From positions 1 to 17,207 of the forward strand of contig CATIYQ010000050.1 in assembly GCA_949739465.1 (NCBI GenBank): a DNA stretch of 17,207 nucleotides, written 5' to 3'. The notes beneath the pieces were generated by a model that worked only from the letters and a program-made list of their open reading frames with translations, was not told where the DNA came from and searched no databases. Origin of the DNA: an uncultured Peptococcaceae bacterium (lineage in GTDB: Bacteria; Bacillota; Dehalobacteriia; UBA4068; JAAVYR01). Both the position numbers and the translations under genes were made by a program. This document shows, piece by piece, positions 7,077 through 14,481 of this stretch (positions within the stretch are counted from its first letter, which is position 1; every line of letters begins with the position of its first letter).

Positions 7077-7551
7077 TATGCCCATCCCCTCTCGAAATTT
7101 GTTATTTTCTCTGTAAATTCCGATATCAACAGTCAAATTTCCCGAAATACAGAAAATTTTCATAATTCTACAATAAATATTGAGATTACAACCTGACTAC
7201 AATATCTTGTTCTATTTTTTATTAAAACAGCTTTTTTATCAGCGTTAGTTTACCAATAAAAACTGATGATAGACTGAATCCACCTTGGCAAAGAATGAAA
7301 ATAAACGTCGAATTTTTGGTTATTTTTAGTTTATCTCTTTTCCTAGGGATAAGCAATAGCCAAAAGAAATTACAAATTAGCAAATATATACGACCATTCT
7401 AGCTGTTACGACAGGAAAACCGTAAAAATACAAGGTTTTGCACCTATTTTTATACAAATTTTTGCTTTTTTTCCCATGACAATAGGAGTATAATAGGAAA
7501 TAGCAGTGTATACCCCTAGATTTATCAGTTACAGTTGGGAGGTTCATCAAC
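7077..7551. other. AT-rich divergent intergenic region
   Basis: This 475-base spacer separates the minus-strand amidohydrolase and the plus-strand CoA-transferase. I see no convincing coding frame. On the minus strand TAGAAT (7165-7170) with TTGTAA 15 bases further upstream is a weak promoter candidate for the amidohydrolase, and the perfect 10-bp palindrome GAAAATTTTC lies at 7152-7161 next to it. On the plus strand a TATAAT box lies at 7489. The middle (about 7230-7460) holds no feature I can name. Confidence 0.6.
7489..7494 (+). promoter_or_regulatory. Probable -10 box of the CoA-transferase gene
   Basis: A perfect TATAAT lies 57 bases before the start codon. The 17-base-spaced -35 position holds only a run of T, so the promoter may be weak or activator-dependent. 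Confidence 0.45.
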
Positions 7552-9063
7552 ATGGAAACAAATAGGATTCGTTGTCCCCAATTATTAGAAAAAATTATTT
7601 CAGCAGAGGCTGCTGCTCAAATGATAGAACATGGTCATATTATTGGCGTCAGTGGGTTTTCACCCTCAGGATATCCCAAAGCCATTCCTCTGGCACTGGC
7701 TGAAAGAATAAAAAAAAGTAATTCCCCACTCCAAGTTGACATTTTAGCAGGCGCCTCCACCGGAGACGAACTGGATAAGGCATTGGCAGAAGTAAACGGT
7801 ATCCGCCGCCGTATGCCCTATCAAACCTGTACCGTTTGCCGTAAGTCTTTAAATACCCCCGACGGCATCGCTTATCAGGACCAACATTTGAGTTTATCTC
7901 CACAAAATACCCGTTATGGTTTTTACGGCGATATAGATTTTGCCATCATTGAAGCCTGCGCTATCACAGAAGAGGGCGGCATCGTACCAACCACTTCTTT
8001 AGGAAACAGCCCTACTTATGTGCAGGTTGCTAAAAAGGTGTTAGTTGAAATCAATACCAGTCAACCCGTAGAATTAGAAGGAATTCACGATGTTTATGTG
8101 CCGCTGGACCCGCCAAACAGACAACCTATCCCTATCCTTAAAGCGACGGATAGAATCGGCACCACTTATATTCCTTGCGACCCGGAAAAGATTATCGGCA
8201 TCGTCTTCACTGATATTCCGGATAATGTCCGCCCCTTAGCGCCCCTGGATGATACCTCTCGCGCTATGGCAAAAAACCTCATTGATTTTTTTCACAGTGA
8301 AGTTGCCGCAGGTCGGCTACCTAAGAATCTGCTGCCTCTCCAATCAGGCATTGGCAACGTAGCAAATGCCGTCCTTGCAGGCTTATTAGAGAGTGACTTT
8401 ACCGATTTGGAGTTTTATTCCGAAGTAATCCAGGACGCCGCTTTAGATATGGTGGAAGCAGGAAAATTCACCCTTTGCTCCGGCACGGCGCTGACCCCCT
8501 CCGCTGAGTGGCTGAAGAAGTTCTATGCAAACCTGCCGGAACTGAAAAAAACCATTATGCTCCGTCCTCAAGAAATCAGCAACCATCCGGAAGTAGTCCG
8601 CCGCTTAGGCATCATCGCCATGAATACTGCCATTGAAGCAGATATTTATGGTAATATCAACTCCACGCATGTGATGGGTACACGCATGATGAACGGTATT
8701 GGCGGCAGCGGTGACTATGCACGGAACGCCTATCTCACCATTTTCCTAACGGCGTCAACTGCCAAAGACGGCGCTATTTCCAGTATCGTTCCCATGTGTT
8801 CCCATGTAGACCATACCGAACATGATGTTGACATCATTGTCACCGAACAAGGCGTTGCAGACCTGAGAAATAAATGTCCACGAGAACGGGCATTGGAGAT
8901 TATCAACAACTGCTCCCACCCGGATTATCGTCCTATGCTTTTGGATTATTATGAACGGGCATTAGCCGCCACAGCAGGCGGTAAAGGGCACACCCCTCAT
9001 ATTCTCTCAGAAGCTCTCTCCTGGCACACTCGGTTTACAGAAAACGGCACCATGAAAAAATAA
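7552..9063 (+). CDS. Succinate/acetate-type CoA-transferase (acetyl-CoA hydrolase/transferase family)
   Basis: A 503-residue cytoplasmic enzyme of the Cat1/Ach1/AarC class I CoA-transferases, which move CoA between short acyl groups such as succinate, acetate and propionate. The N-terminal GVSGFSPSGYPKA and LAGASTGDE, the central PLQSGIGNVANAVLAG, and YSEVIQD (E291, the likely catalytic glutamate forming the CoA thioester, by comparison with AarC) are present. So are the oxyanion loop GIGGSGDYARNA near 382-393 and the C-terminal SHVDHTEHDVDIIVTEQG. Length is normal for the family. GGGAGG lies 10 bases before ATG. The gene stands alone between its own -10 box and a terminator. In a fermenter it would recycle CoA when succinate, acetate or propionate is formed; the exact substrate pair cannot be read from the sequence. 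Confidence 0.92.
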   Translation: METNRIRCPQLLEKIISAEAAAQMIEHGHIIGVSGFSPSGYPKAIPLALAERIKKSNSPLQVDILAGASTGDELDKALAEVNGIRRRMPYQTCTVCRKSLNTPDGIAYQDQHLSLSPQNTRYGFYGDIDFAIIEACAITEEGGIVPTTSLGNSPTYVQVAKKVLVEINTSQPVELEGIHDVYVPLDPPNRQPIPILKATDRIGTTYIPCDPEKIIGIVFTDIPDNVRPLAPLDDTSRAMAKNLIDFFHSEVAAGRLPKNLLPLQSGIGNVANAVLAGLLESDFTDLEFYSEVIQDAALDMVEAGKFTLCSGTALTPSAEWLKKFYANLPELKKTIMLRPQEISNHPEVVRRLGIIAMNTAIEADIYGNINSTHVMGTRMMNGIGGSGDYARNAYLTIFLTASTAKDGAISSIVPMCSHVDHTEHDVDIIVTEQGVADLRNKCPRERALEIINNCSHPDYRPMLLDYYERALAATAGGKGHTPHILSEALSWHTRFTENGTMKK

Positions 9064-9075
9064 ACATCAGAAACA

Positions 9076-9097
9076 AGGACAGCAACACCGCTGTCCT
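9076..9097 (+). terminator. Terminator of the CoA-transferase gene
   Basis: AGGACAGC and GCTGTCCT form an 8-bp perfect stem with a 6-base loop, 12 bases after the stop, followed by the T-rich CTTTCTTTTC. Confidence 0.8.
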
Positions 9098-9111
9098 CTT
9101 TCTTTTCACCC

Positions 9112-9145
9112 ATTGTAAACCATTCCATAATTAACGGTTGACAAT
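9112..9145. promoter_or_regulatory. BirA-type biotin operator upstream of bioY
   Basis: The inverted repeat ATTGTAAACC-N14-GGTTGACAAT (9 of 10 positions complementary) matches the TTGTAAACC/GGTTTACAA operator recognised by the biotin repressor-ligase BirA in many bacteria. Its right arm overlaps the -35 box of the bioY promoter, the expected position for repression when biotin is plentiful. The birA gene is not in this window. Confidence 0.85.
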
Positions 9146-9166
9146 AGGATATAATTTTACTATAAT
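9138..9166 (+). promoter_or_regulatory. Consensus promoter of bioY
   Basis: TTGACA and TATAAT are both perfect and separated by exactly 17 bases. Transcription should begin near 9173, giving a leader of about 35 bases before bioY. The -35 box is inside the putative BirA operator. Confidence 0.9.
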
Positions 9167-9208
9167 AGCGTCAACATCATTTATGAACACATAAAAGGAG
9201 TTGTCCGT

Positions 9209-9784
9209 ATGAAAACACAAGAACTTACCCGAATCGCTGTTTTTGCAGCAATTACAGCCTGTCTTGCACAAATTATTATTCCTCTGCCCTTTACCCCTAT
9301 CTTTGTTTCCATGGGTATTTTAGCCGTTTATCTTACCGGGGTCATTCTCACCCCGAAACAAGCCTTTCTGGCACAATTGGTTTATATTTTATTAGGTGCT
9401 GTCGGTATGCCTGTTTTCGGCGGATTCAAAGGCGGTATCGGCGTGTTATTTGGACCAACCGGCGGCTATCTCTACACCTATCCCATTATGGCATGGATTA
9501 CCAGCTTCACCATTGAAAAATTCTCTGACGCCAAGCCAATCTATCAAAAATGTTCTTTCATTTTCGGATTATTGCTGGCAATGATAATCTGTCACGGCGC
9601 AGGCGTCGTTTGGTTAGCGCATCTCAATGGCATCACCGTTTATCAAGCATTTCTGGCAGCCTCCGCCCCATTCTTATTGCCGGACTTTTTGAAGATTGCT
9701 GTGGCTGTCATGGTCGGGATTCCTGTCCGCGCCAAAGTAACGAAGGGAAGACAACGGCAAATCCCCGAAACACCGCAGGAATAG
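9209..9784 (+). CDS. bioY: BioY biotin transporter, ECF S-component
   Basis: A 191-residue membrane protein of the BioY family, the biotin-binding S-component of energy-coupling-factor transporters. It starts with the typical KTQELTRIAVFAAITA, followed by IPLPFTPIFVSMGILAVYLTG and the diagnostic VGMPVFGGFKGGIGVLFGPTGGYL region in short order, with about six hydrophobic segments. AAGGAG lies 8 bases before ATG. No ECF ATPase or T-component genes adjoin it, so it probably shares a general ECF module encoded elsewhere or works alone, as some BioY proteins do. The BirA-type operator over its promoter independently supports the biotin assignment. Confidence 0.95.
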   Translation: MKTQELTRIAVFAAITACLAQIIIPLPFTPIFVSMGILAVYLTGVILTPKQAFLAQLVYILLGAVGMPVFGGFKGGIGVLFGPTGGYLYTYPIMAWITSFTIEKFSDAKPIYQKCSFIFGLLLAMIICHGAGVVWLAHLNGITVYQAFLAASAPFLLPDFLKIAVAVMVGIPVRAKVTKGRQRQIPETPQE

Positions 9785-9801
9785 TCCTAATTGTCTAAAA
9801 C

Positions 9802-9834
9802 AAAAAAGAACCGAAATGATTTCGGTTCTTTTTT
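9802..9834. terminator. Bidirectional terminator between bioY and degV
   Basis: A stem of about 15 bp (GAACCGAAA / TTTCGGTTC core with A and T flanks, 3-base loop) serves both convergent genes, since a T-run follows on either strand. Confidence 0.92.
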
Positions 9835-9844
9835 TACGTTACGA

Positions 9845-10684
9845 TTATTTTATCATGAAGACAGCTACCGCGCCTGCGCCAATATGGGTGCCAATAACAG
9901 ACCCGCAAGGACAGCGCAAGATTTCGCCTACCTGGAAATTTTCTTTGACCATGGTCTCCAATAAGTCTGCATTGGTAGGGTCGCAAGTGTAAACCAATGA
10001 AATGGTCGCGTCGGAATAATCCGCCCGCTCTTCCTTCATCCGCTTGATAATATGTTGCAAGCCTTTTTGAATGCCCCGTACTTTCGCAGTGTTAATCAGA
10101 TGCCCCTCCCGGTCTATCTCAATCATAGGCTTGATATTCAGGATATTTGCCACAGCGCCTGCCACAGGCTTGAGTCTGCCCCCTTTGATTAAGTTATCCA
10201 AGGTTGCTACCATTACAAAGGCGCGGGAATCTTCGATAGCGACTGCAAGCGCCGCCAGAATCTCTTCTCTAGACTTTCCTGCCGCCGCCATACGAGCCGC
10301 CAACAATACCAAAAGCCCCTGACCCATGCAAGCGGACTGACTGTCAACGATATCAATAGAACCCCGTCCAACAATGTCCTTCGCCAGATGAGCCGCTTGA
10401 TTACAGCCGCTTAATACTTTAGCCAAGGTAATGACAATCACTTCATTACCGGCGTCTACTTCTTTCGCAAATAACTCCGCATAGACTTGAGGCGTAGGCT
10501 GAGAGGTAGTCGGCAGTTTTTCCGATTGTTCTAACTTCCGAAAGAACTCCTCATGGGTGAAATCAACACCGTCTAAATAAACATCATCACCAAAAATCAC
10601 CTGCAAAGGAACAACTGTAATGTCATATTGTTCACATATGTCTTTTGGTAAATCTGATACGCTATCTGTAAGAATTTTTATCAT
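9845..10684 (-). CDS. DegV family protein, FakB-like fatty-acid-binding protein
   Basis: A 279-residue two-domain protein of the DegV family. Members bind a fatty acid and, as FakB, present it to the kinase FakA for phosphorylation and incorporation into phospholipid. Visible motifs are ILTDSVSDLP at the N-terminus, TTSQPTP at 59-65, a central SGCNQAA, NLIKGGRL with R170, and GTHIGAGA with H267, the residues expected near the fatty-acid carboxylate. I start at ATG 10684 rather than the TTG seven codons upstream, because family members begin MIKILTDS; its ribosome site (GGGAGC) is somewhat distant. It lies 39 bases after a FabT-like regulator and is probably in the same transcript. FakA is not in the window. 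Confidence 0.9.
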   Translation of the reverse strand: MIKILTDSVSDLPKDICEQYDITVVPLQVIFGDDVYLDGVDFTHEEFFRKLEQSEKLPTTSQPTPQVYAELFAKEVDAGNEVIVITLAKVLSGCNQAAHLAKDIVGRGSIDIVDSQSACMGQGLLVLLAARMAAAGKSREEILAALAVAIEDSRAFVMVATLDNLIKGGRLKPVAGAVANILNIKPMIEIDREGHLINTAKVRGIQKGLQHIIKRMKEERADYSDATISLVYTCDPTNADLLETMVKENFQVGEILRCPCGSVIGTHIGAGAVAVFMIK

Positions 10685-10723
10685 GTTCTCTATTACCGCT
10701 CCCAAATTTACGATTAATCTCTT

Positions 10724-11218
10724 TTATTTATCTTTCGCCACTTTTATCGTTTTTCCTTTGTTTTGTTCCTGCAAAGATAAATCTAATTCCATGAAAAAAT
10801 CATGAATTTTTTCCATAGTGTGGAGCAATAATTTTTCTTCGTTCTTATCCAGCTCGGCAAGAATGGATTTCATCATCTTGCCGTGAAAATCCTGATGCAG
10901 CTTATAGGCGTCTTTGCCCTTTTCTGTGAGAAGAACCATCACTACCCGACGGTCATCCTCCGGACGATATCGCCAGACAAAACCTTTTTTCACCAAGCGA
11001 TTTACCGAGATAGTCAATGTTCCCACCGTCACTAAAAGACGAGCCGCCACTTCAGACATAGTCTGAGGACCATCGATGCCAATGGCTTCTATGGTATGTA
11101 ATTCATTTAAAGAAATTTCTTCTAAAATGCCTTCGTTCAAAGCCCGTTGTTCCACTTTAGAAATACGGTTAAAGGTATCTACAAACCAGCTATTCAGCTT
11201 CTTTTCCTGCTTTAACAT
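10724..11218 (-). CDS. MarR family regulator, FabT-like
   Basis: A 164-residue winged-helix repressor. Residues 35-100 hold the DNA-binding domain: ISLNELHTIEAIG, the recognition helix region LLVTVGTLTISVNRLVKKG and the wing with RPEDDRRVV. These stretches resemble streptococcal FabT (remembered ISIKEMHTIDVIG and VTLGTVTTSLNNLERKG), the MarR protein that controls fatty-acid synthesis genes using acyl-ACP as co-ligand. AAGGAG lies 8 bases before ATG. The next gene, degV/FakB-like, feeds exogenous fatty acids into phospholipid, which fits a lipid role. No fab genes are visible here, so its targets are inferred. A near-consensus promoter and a palindrome stand immediately upstream, suggesting autoregulation. 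A different MarR subgroup is the alternative. Confidence 0.88.
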   Translation of the reverse strand: MLKQEKKLNSWFVDTFNRISKVEQRALNEGILEEISLNELHTIEAIGIDGPQTMSEVAARLLVTVGTLTISVNRLVKKGFVWRYRPEDDRRVVMVLLTEKGKDAYKLHQDFHGKMMKSILAELDKNEEKLLLHTMEKIHDFFMELDLSLQEQNKGKTIKVAKDK

Positions 11219-11237
11219 CGGCTATCTCCTTCAATTA

Positions 11238-11252
11238 TTTTGATAATCAAAA
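11238..11252. promoter_or_regulatory. Palindromic operator candidate for the MarR/FabT-like protein
   Basis: TTTTGATAATCAAAA is a perfect 15-base palindrome. It lies 14-28 bases downstream of the -10 box and just before the ribosome site of the MarR gene, a position suited to autorepression. Its TTTGAT/ATCAAA arms resemble MarR/FabT-type sites of Firmicutes as I remember them. Confidence 0.7.
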
Positions 11253-11265
11253 AGGTTTCCCTAAA

Positions 11266-11294
11266 ATAATACGCCGTATTTTCAATTTTGTCAA
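11266..11294 (-). promoter_or_regulatory. Promoter of the MarR-degV operon
   Basis: On the minus strand TTGACA (11294-11289) and TATTAT (11271-11266) are separated by 17 bases; the -35 is perfect and the -10 has five of six matches. Confidence 0.85.
11268..11280. repeat. 13-base palindrome within the MarR promoter
   Basis: AATACGCCGTATT is symmetric except for its central base and overlaps the -10 box and spacer. It may be a second operator or chance; it does not resemble the TTTTGAT palindrome downstream. Confidence 0.45.
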
Positions 11295-11408
11295 TGGGTA
11301 CTAACATAGCTGGTCTTTCTTAAATATTTTTTTCTTCCTAGTCTAGTTTTTCTTTTTGCCGTATATACTATGTTAACAAATTTCTTAGACTGGGAGGATT
11401 ATCTAATC

Positions 11409-12392
11409 ATGTCATTTGTCATGACAATCCTTATCTTCACCATTGGGCTTCTTTTGATTATCAAAAGCGGCGATATTTTTGTAAACGCCGCTATTACCCT
11501 TGCTGAAATCACCCATATTCCGAAAATTCTCATTGGCGCCACAGTAGTCAGTCTTGCCACAACACTACCGGAATTATTGGTTTCCGTCATGTCTGTCGCC
11601 CAAGGCTCTATCGATTTGGGCATCAGCAATAATATCGGTTCTGTTATCTGTAATACCGGCTTTATCATGGGACTCTCCGTTCTTTGTATGCCCCAGACGC
11701 TATCCAATCACTCTTTTCGTAATAAAGGATTACTGCTCCTGTTTTTTACAGGCTTGCTTTTTTACCTTTGTCGGGATTTACATATTTCATATAGCGATAG
11801 CTTTCTGTTGCTGGGCTGCTTTCTTATCTTTACGCTGCTCAGCATCAGTGAGGCAAAATCAGGACAACAAGAGGAAGATAGCCCCACTGAGGGCAGCGTC
11901 CCCGCCAATAAAGAAAAATGCTTTCTCAGCTTTTTTCTGGGCGCGGCAGGTATCATCATCGGCGCAAGGCTGTTAGTCAATAGCGGCATTACCATCGCCG
12001 GGGTTTTAGGCATTCCGGAACGGATTATCGGACTGACCATTGTCGCCTTAGGCACTTCCCTTCCCGAGCTGGTCACCACCGTCACCGCCTTAATGAAAAA
12101 AGAAGGGCAAATGTCTATCGGCAATGTCTTGGGCGCAAACATTATGAATATCACCTTGATTCCCGCTTGCTGCAGCTTTGTTGCTGCCGGGCATATGACG
12201 CTGAATCTTCAACAGACGTCATTCTTTCCCACGCCTGTTTCCAGTACGCTTTATATCGATATTCCGCTGGCGCTGCTCTTGATGTCTTTGATTATTTTAC
12301 CCAGCCTAAAAACAAAACAGCTCAAACGATACCAAGGACTTACCGTTCTCCTCCTTTATTTTGCTTATGTTTATGTCATCGGCACCCATTAG
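11409..12392 (+). CDS. Calcium/sodium antiporter of the CaCA family (YrbG-like)
   Basis: A 327-residue membrane protein with about ten hydrophobic segments arranged as two homologous halves. Each half carries the alpha-repeat of cation/Ca2+ exchangers: GATVVSLATTLPELLVS at residues 43-59 with ISNNIGSVICN after it, and GLTIVALGTSLPELVTT at 208-224 with IGNVLGANIMN after it. The acidic residues of the two PEL motifs are the expected ion ligands. A charged hydrophilic loop (about 147-170) joins the halves. I start at ATG 11409 (MSFVMTI), which has GGGAGG 11 bases upstream, instead of ATG 11370, which has no ribosome site; a TATACT at 11364 may be its -10 box, with no clear -35. The gene is divergent from the MarR operon. 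Confidence 0.9.
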   Translation: MSFVMTILIFTIGLLLIIKSGDIFVNAAITLAEITHIPKILIGATVVSLATTLPELLVSVMSVAQGSIDLGISNNIGSVICNTGFIMGLSVLCMPQTLSNHSFRNKGLLLLFFTGLLFYLCRDLHISYSDSFLLLGCFLIFTLLSISEAKSGQQEEDSPTEGSVPANKEKCFLSFFLGAAGIIIGARLLVNSGITIAGVLGIPERIIGLTIVALGTSLPELVTTVTALMKKEGQMSIGNVLGANIMNITLIPACCSFVAAGHMTLNLQQTSFFPTPVSSTLYIDIPLALLLMSLIILPSLKTKQLKRYQGLTVLLLYFAYVYVIGTH

Positions 12393-12401
12393 AACCAAAT
12401 A

Positions 12402-12428
12402 AAAAAGCCCCTGATTTAGGGGCTTTTT
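12402..12428. terminator. Bidirectional terminator between the antiporter and hemolysin III genes
   Basis: An 11-bp stem, AAAAAGCCCCT paired with AGGGGCTTTTT around a 5-base loop, lies between the two convergent stop codons and has T-runs on both strands. Confidence 0.92.
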
Positions 12429-12441
12429 ATTTTATATCTTT

Positions 12442-13101
12442 TTACATTACAGGCAGCACACAAAAGATAACGGAACAAAGATGAAGAACGCTGCCGCCCA
12501 ACACAAACAAATGCCAAAGAGAATGCATATAAGGCACTTTTTTCATTAAATAGAAAATGATACCCACCGTATAGACAATACCTCCTGCCACCAGAAGAGA
12601 CAGTCCCAGGGAAGAAAGACCGGCAACCAAAGGACGAACAGCAAAAACCACCGCCCAGCCCATAACCACATAACAAATCAGAGAGAGGATAGAGAATTTC
12701 TCCATATCAATGGCATTGAGCACAATACCTAAAATCGCCATACCCCAGATAATACCGAAAATGGTCCAACCTACCGCACCCCGCAGGGTAATCAAGGTAT
12801 AAGGCGTATACGTCCCAGCAATAAGAAGAAAGATTGCACAATGGTCAAAAATACGAAAAACACCTTTTAGCTTTTCTCCTTGGACTGCATGATAGCAGGC
12901 AGACATGGCGTAAAGCACCATCATTGCCGTGCCGTACACAATTACGCTGAAAAGGCACAATGGGTCGCCGTATTTTACCGCCTCCACAATCATATAAACC
13001 AACGCTACCGCCGACAGCACAAACCCCACCGCATGAGAAAGGGAATTGCACAGCTCCTCGCCTTTTGTATAATAATGAGGTGTTTTCTTTTTCTTTCCCA
13101 C
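12442..13101 (-). CDS. trhA: Hemolysin III / PAQR family membrane protein TrhA
   Basis: A 219-residue protein with seven hydrophobic segments. It has the conserved features of the bacterial hemolysin III/PAQR family: EELCNSLSHAVG near residue 16, MSACYHAV, RIFDHCAIFLLIAGTYTP and the C-terminal HSLWHLFVLGGSVLHL. The serine, aspartate and histidines of these motifs form the zinc site in PAQR proteins. Bacterial members have been linked to membrane fluidity and fatty-acid homeostasis; hemolytic activity should not be assumed. The start is GTG, with an excellent AAGGAGG 7 bases upstream. It stands alone, with an extended -10 box within the end of the aroA remnant. Confidence 0.92.
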   Translation of the reverse strand: MGKKKKTPHYYTKGEELCNSLSHAVGFVLSAVALVYMIVEAVKYGDPLCLFSVIVYGTAMMVLYAMSACYHAVQGEKLKGVFRIFDHCAIFLLIAGTYTPYTLITLRGAVGWTIFGIIWGMAILGIVLNAIDMEKFSILSLICYVVMGWAVVFAVRPLVAGLSSLGLSLLVAGGIVYTVGIIFYLMKKVPYMHSLWHLFVLGGSVLHLCSVIFCVLPVM

Positions 13102-13144
13102 TATACCGCCTCCTTTTTCTCATCTTACTTCAAGTTTATTTTAT

Positions 13145-13808
13145 TTATTTTATCACAATACGGAGAAAATATTCTGAAAATTTTTCTATTTCCCTGCTCA
13201 TTGCCAACAACCGTTCATAGGTTTCCTCTTGCTCCGCTCCGCAATACAAGTAAGTTGTCCCCATACGAAACGCTGGAAGCCCTACTAAAATAGGGACAAG
13301 ATAAGGAATGTGGGAGACGTCTGCCTGCTAATATGATTACCTAAGGCATTTGCCCCTAAGAAAACAGCCCCTAAACCATAATCCCCCTCTATGGCAATTG
13401 CAGCTTCTGCTCCTTGAGATAAGACATATTGTCGTCCGCCTGCTATACAAATATATGTATTTTCCTCTTTGTTTTCCCAGGTTACGGCAACGCCAAATTT
13501 CTTTAAAACTGCAACAGCCATCTGAAAATACTCCGGTTCTGCAACGCCGCCTGTTACCGTAATGGCGGATTGCCCCGGCGTTAAGGCAAGAGCGTAGACA
13601 TACAAAGTCGCAGCGTATTGCCGGAATCCTGACAATGAATCACCGTCTGAGAAAATAAATCCTTTTGTTCTTTAATGGCAGCAGCCAGCGCCCTCCCTAC
13701 CCCGGTAATGGTTACCATCCGGTCGGCAAAGCAGATTTGCACCTTAGCGCCCAGCTTTTGCACGGCAGAAAGGGTCGCCAAGACGTCTTGAGGAAAAGAT
13801 ATATCCGT
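13145..13808 (-). pseudogene. aroA: Degraded aroA (5-enolpyruvylshikimate-3-phosphate synthase)
   Basis: Three consecutive segments in shifting frames align in order to EPSP synthase. Segment A (about 13808-13622) reads SFPQDVLATLSAVQKLGAK, VTITGVG and VIHCQDSGNTLRL. Segment B (about 13622-13336) reads RQYAAT, ALTPGQSAITVTGG, YFQMAVAVLKKFGV and AIEGDYGLGAVFLGANALGN. Segment C (13327-13145) reads QADVSHIPYLVPILVG, RMGTTYLY and ERLLAMSREIEK. The KSxSHR N-terminus is missing, with a TAA just before segment A. The region between SGNTLRL and RQY and that between ALGN and QADVSHIP are much shorter than in the family, so each frame change coincides with a deletion. The KESDRL motif is altered and the C-terminal ~60 residues are absent. 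An active enzyme is impossible. The intact enzyme, if present, must be elsewhere. Confidence 0.85.
13147..13155 (-). promoter_or_regulatory. Extended -10 promoter of the hemolysin III gene
   Basis: The minus strand reads TGATAAAAT, a TGn extended -10 about 46 bases before the GTG start; no clear -35 is seen. It overlaps the last codons of the aroA remnant. Confidence 0.45.
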
Positions 13809-13873
13809 TTATCGCTCTTGGTTTTCAGTCATGCCTTCTATATTCTGGGAGAACAGGCAGATTCCCTTCTTTT

Positions 13874-14353
13874 TTATTCCTTGATTACTGCCACCGTCAC
13901 CTGGTTTTCCCCGGCTATCATGGTGTAGAGATAGGATTTCTGCCGCCAAAAGGCTTTATACCCCAACCCCGGCGTTCCCTTCTCTATTCGGTCGGGAGCG
14001 TCTTTTCCCAGAGACGCACTGATGGCAGCAGCTACCGCCTCCCGTTCTCCCGTCAAGCTATAAAGAGCATATTCCACCTTGCCGTCACCGGATAACATCA
14101 CGGTAAGTTCACTGTCATAGCCGAGAAATTTTTCTTGATAAACGCGACTGAGAATCACCTTTTTCCCATCAATCACAGCAATGTTTTCCGTGCCTTTTCC
14201 TATCCCTTGCACCAGTTCTGCATCAGAACCTCCTAGGTAAGATGCCAGAAAAAGACCATTGGATTCCGTCTCATGACTGCAAGCCACCCAAAATGCCATA
14301 CCCCATAAGAGCAAAAGAGCTAAGATAATGCCTTGCATATCTACTTTTTTCAT
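13874..14353 (-). CDS. Small secreted or lipid-anchored protein of unknown function
   Basis: A 159-residue protein with an N-terminal hydrophobic segment (residues 8-24) after two lysines, ending WVACSHE. The VAC resembles a lipobox with cysteine 25, though the tryptophan three residues before the cysteine is atypical, so it could also be a plain signal anchor. The mature part has a beta-rich look (IAVIDGKKVILSRVY, LTVMLSGDGKVEYALYSL, SYLYTMIAGENQVTVAVI). I cannot name the family. AGGGG lies about 9 bases before ATG. It follows the terminator of another small lipoprotein and has its own extended -10 box. The aroA remnant begins 66 bases after its stop, with no clear terminator between. Confidence 0.75.
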   Translation of the reverse strand: MKKVDMQGIILALLLLWGMAFWVACSHETESNGLFLASYLGGSDAELVQGIGKGTENIAVIDGKKVILSRVYQEKFLGYDSELTVMLSGDGKVEYALYSLTGEREAVAAAISASLGKDAPDRIEKGTPGLGYKAFWRQKSYLYTMIAGENQVTVAVIKE

Positions 14354-14412
14354 GGATTCATTCCCCTATATTCATCAAGATGCTCTTTTTATTATGAGAC
14401 AGTTTTGCAACG

Positions 14413-14421
14413 ATTATACCA
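14413..14421 (-). promoter_or_regulatory. Extended -10 promoter of the 159-residue gene
   Basis: TGGTATAAT on the minus strand is a perfect extended -10, about 60 bases before the start codon and immediately after the T-run of the upstream terminator. There is no convincing -35, since that position is inside the terminator stem. Confidence 0.6.
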
Positions 14422-14425
14422 AAAA

Positions 14426-14456
14426 ATAACAGCTCCCTTTCAAAAGGAGCTGTTAT
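14426..14456 (-). terminator. Terminator of the 186-residue lipoprotein gene
   Basis: An 11-bp perfect stem (ATAACAGCTCC / GGAGCTGTTAT) with a 9-base loop is followed by TTTTTT on the minus strand, 25 bases after the stop codon. Confidence 0.88.
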
Positions 14457-14481
14457 CTGTTTTTATACCTGTACCAATCCA

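Noticed and set aside
7077..7163. N-terminal extension of the amidohydrolase to 7163
   Set aside because: The best ribosome site points to ATG 7076 and the extension has no family similarity that I can see.
7461..7494. A second BirA half-site before the CoA-transferase (CCATGACAAT, sharing TGACAATAGGA with the bioY promoter)
   Set aside because: The right arm is a partial match and there is no matching left arm 14-16 bases upstream; the shared 11 bases are probably chance in AT-rich promoter DNA.
11554..12154. Alternative frames on both strands inside the antiporter gene
   Set aside because: The antiporter frame has both alpha-repeats; the other frames are shadows.
13285..13781. Two overlapping small minus-strand open frames as separate hypothetical genes
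   Set aside because: Both read as consecutive parts of EPSP synthase and neither has a proper start with ribosome site; they are parts of one pseudogene.
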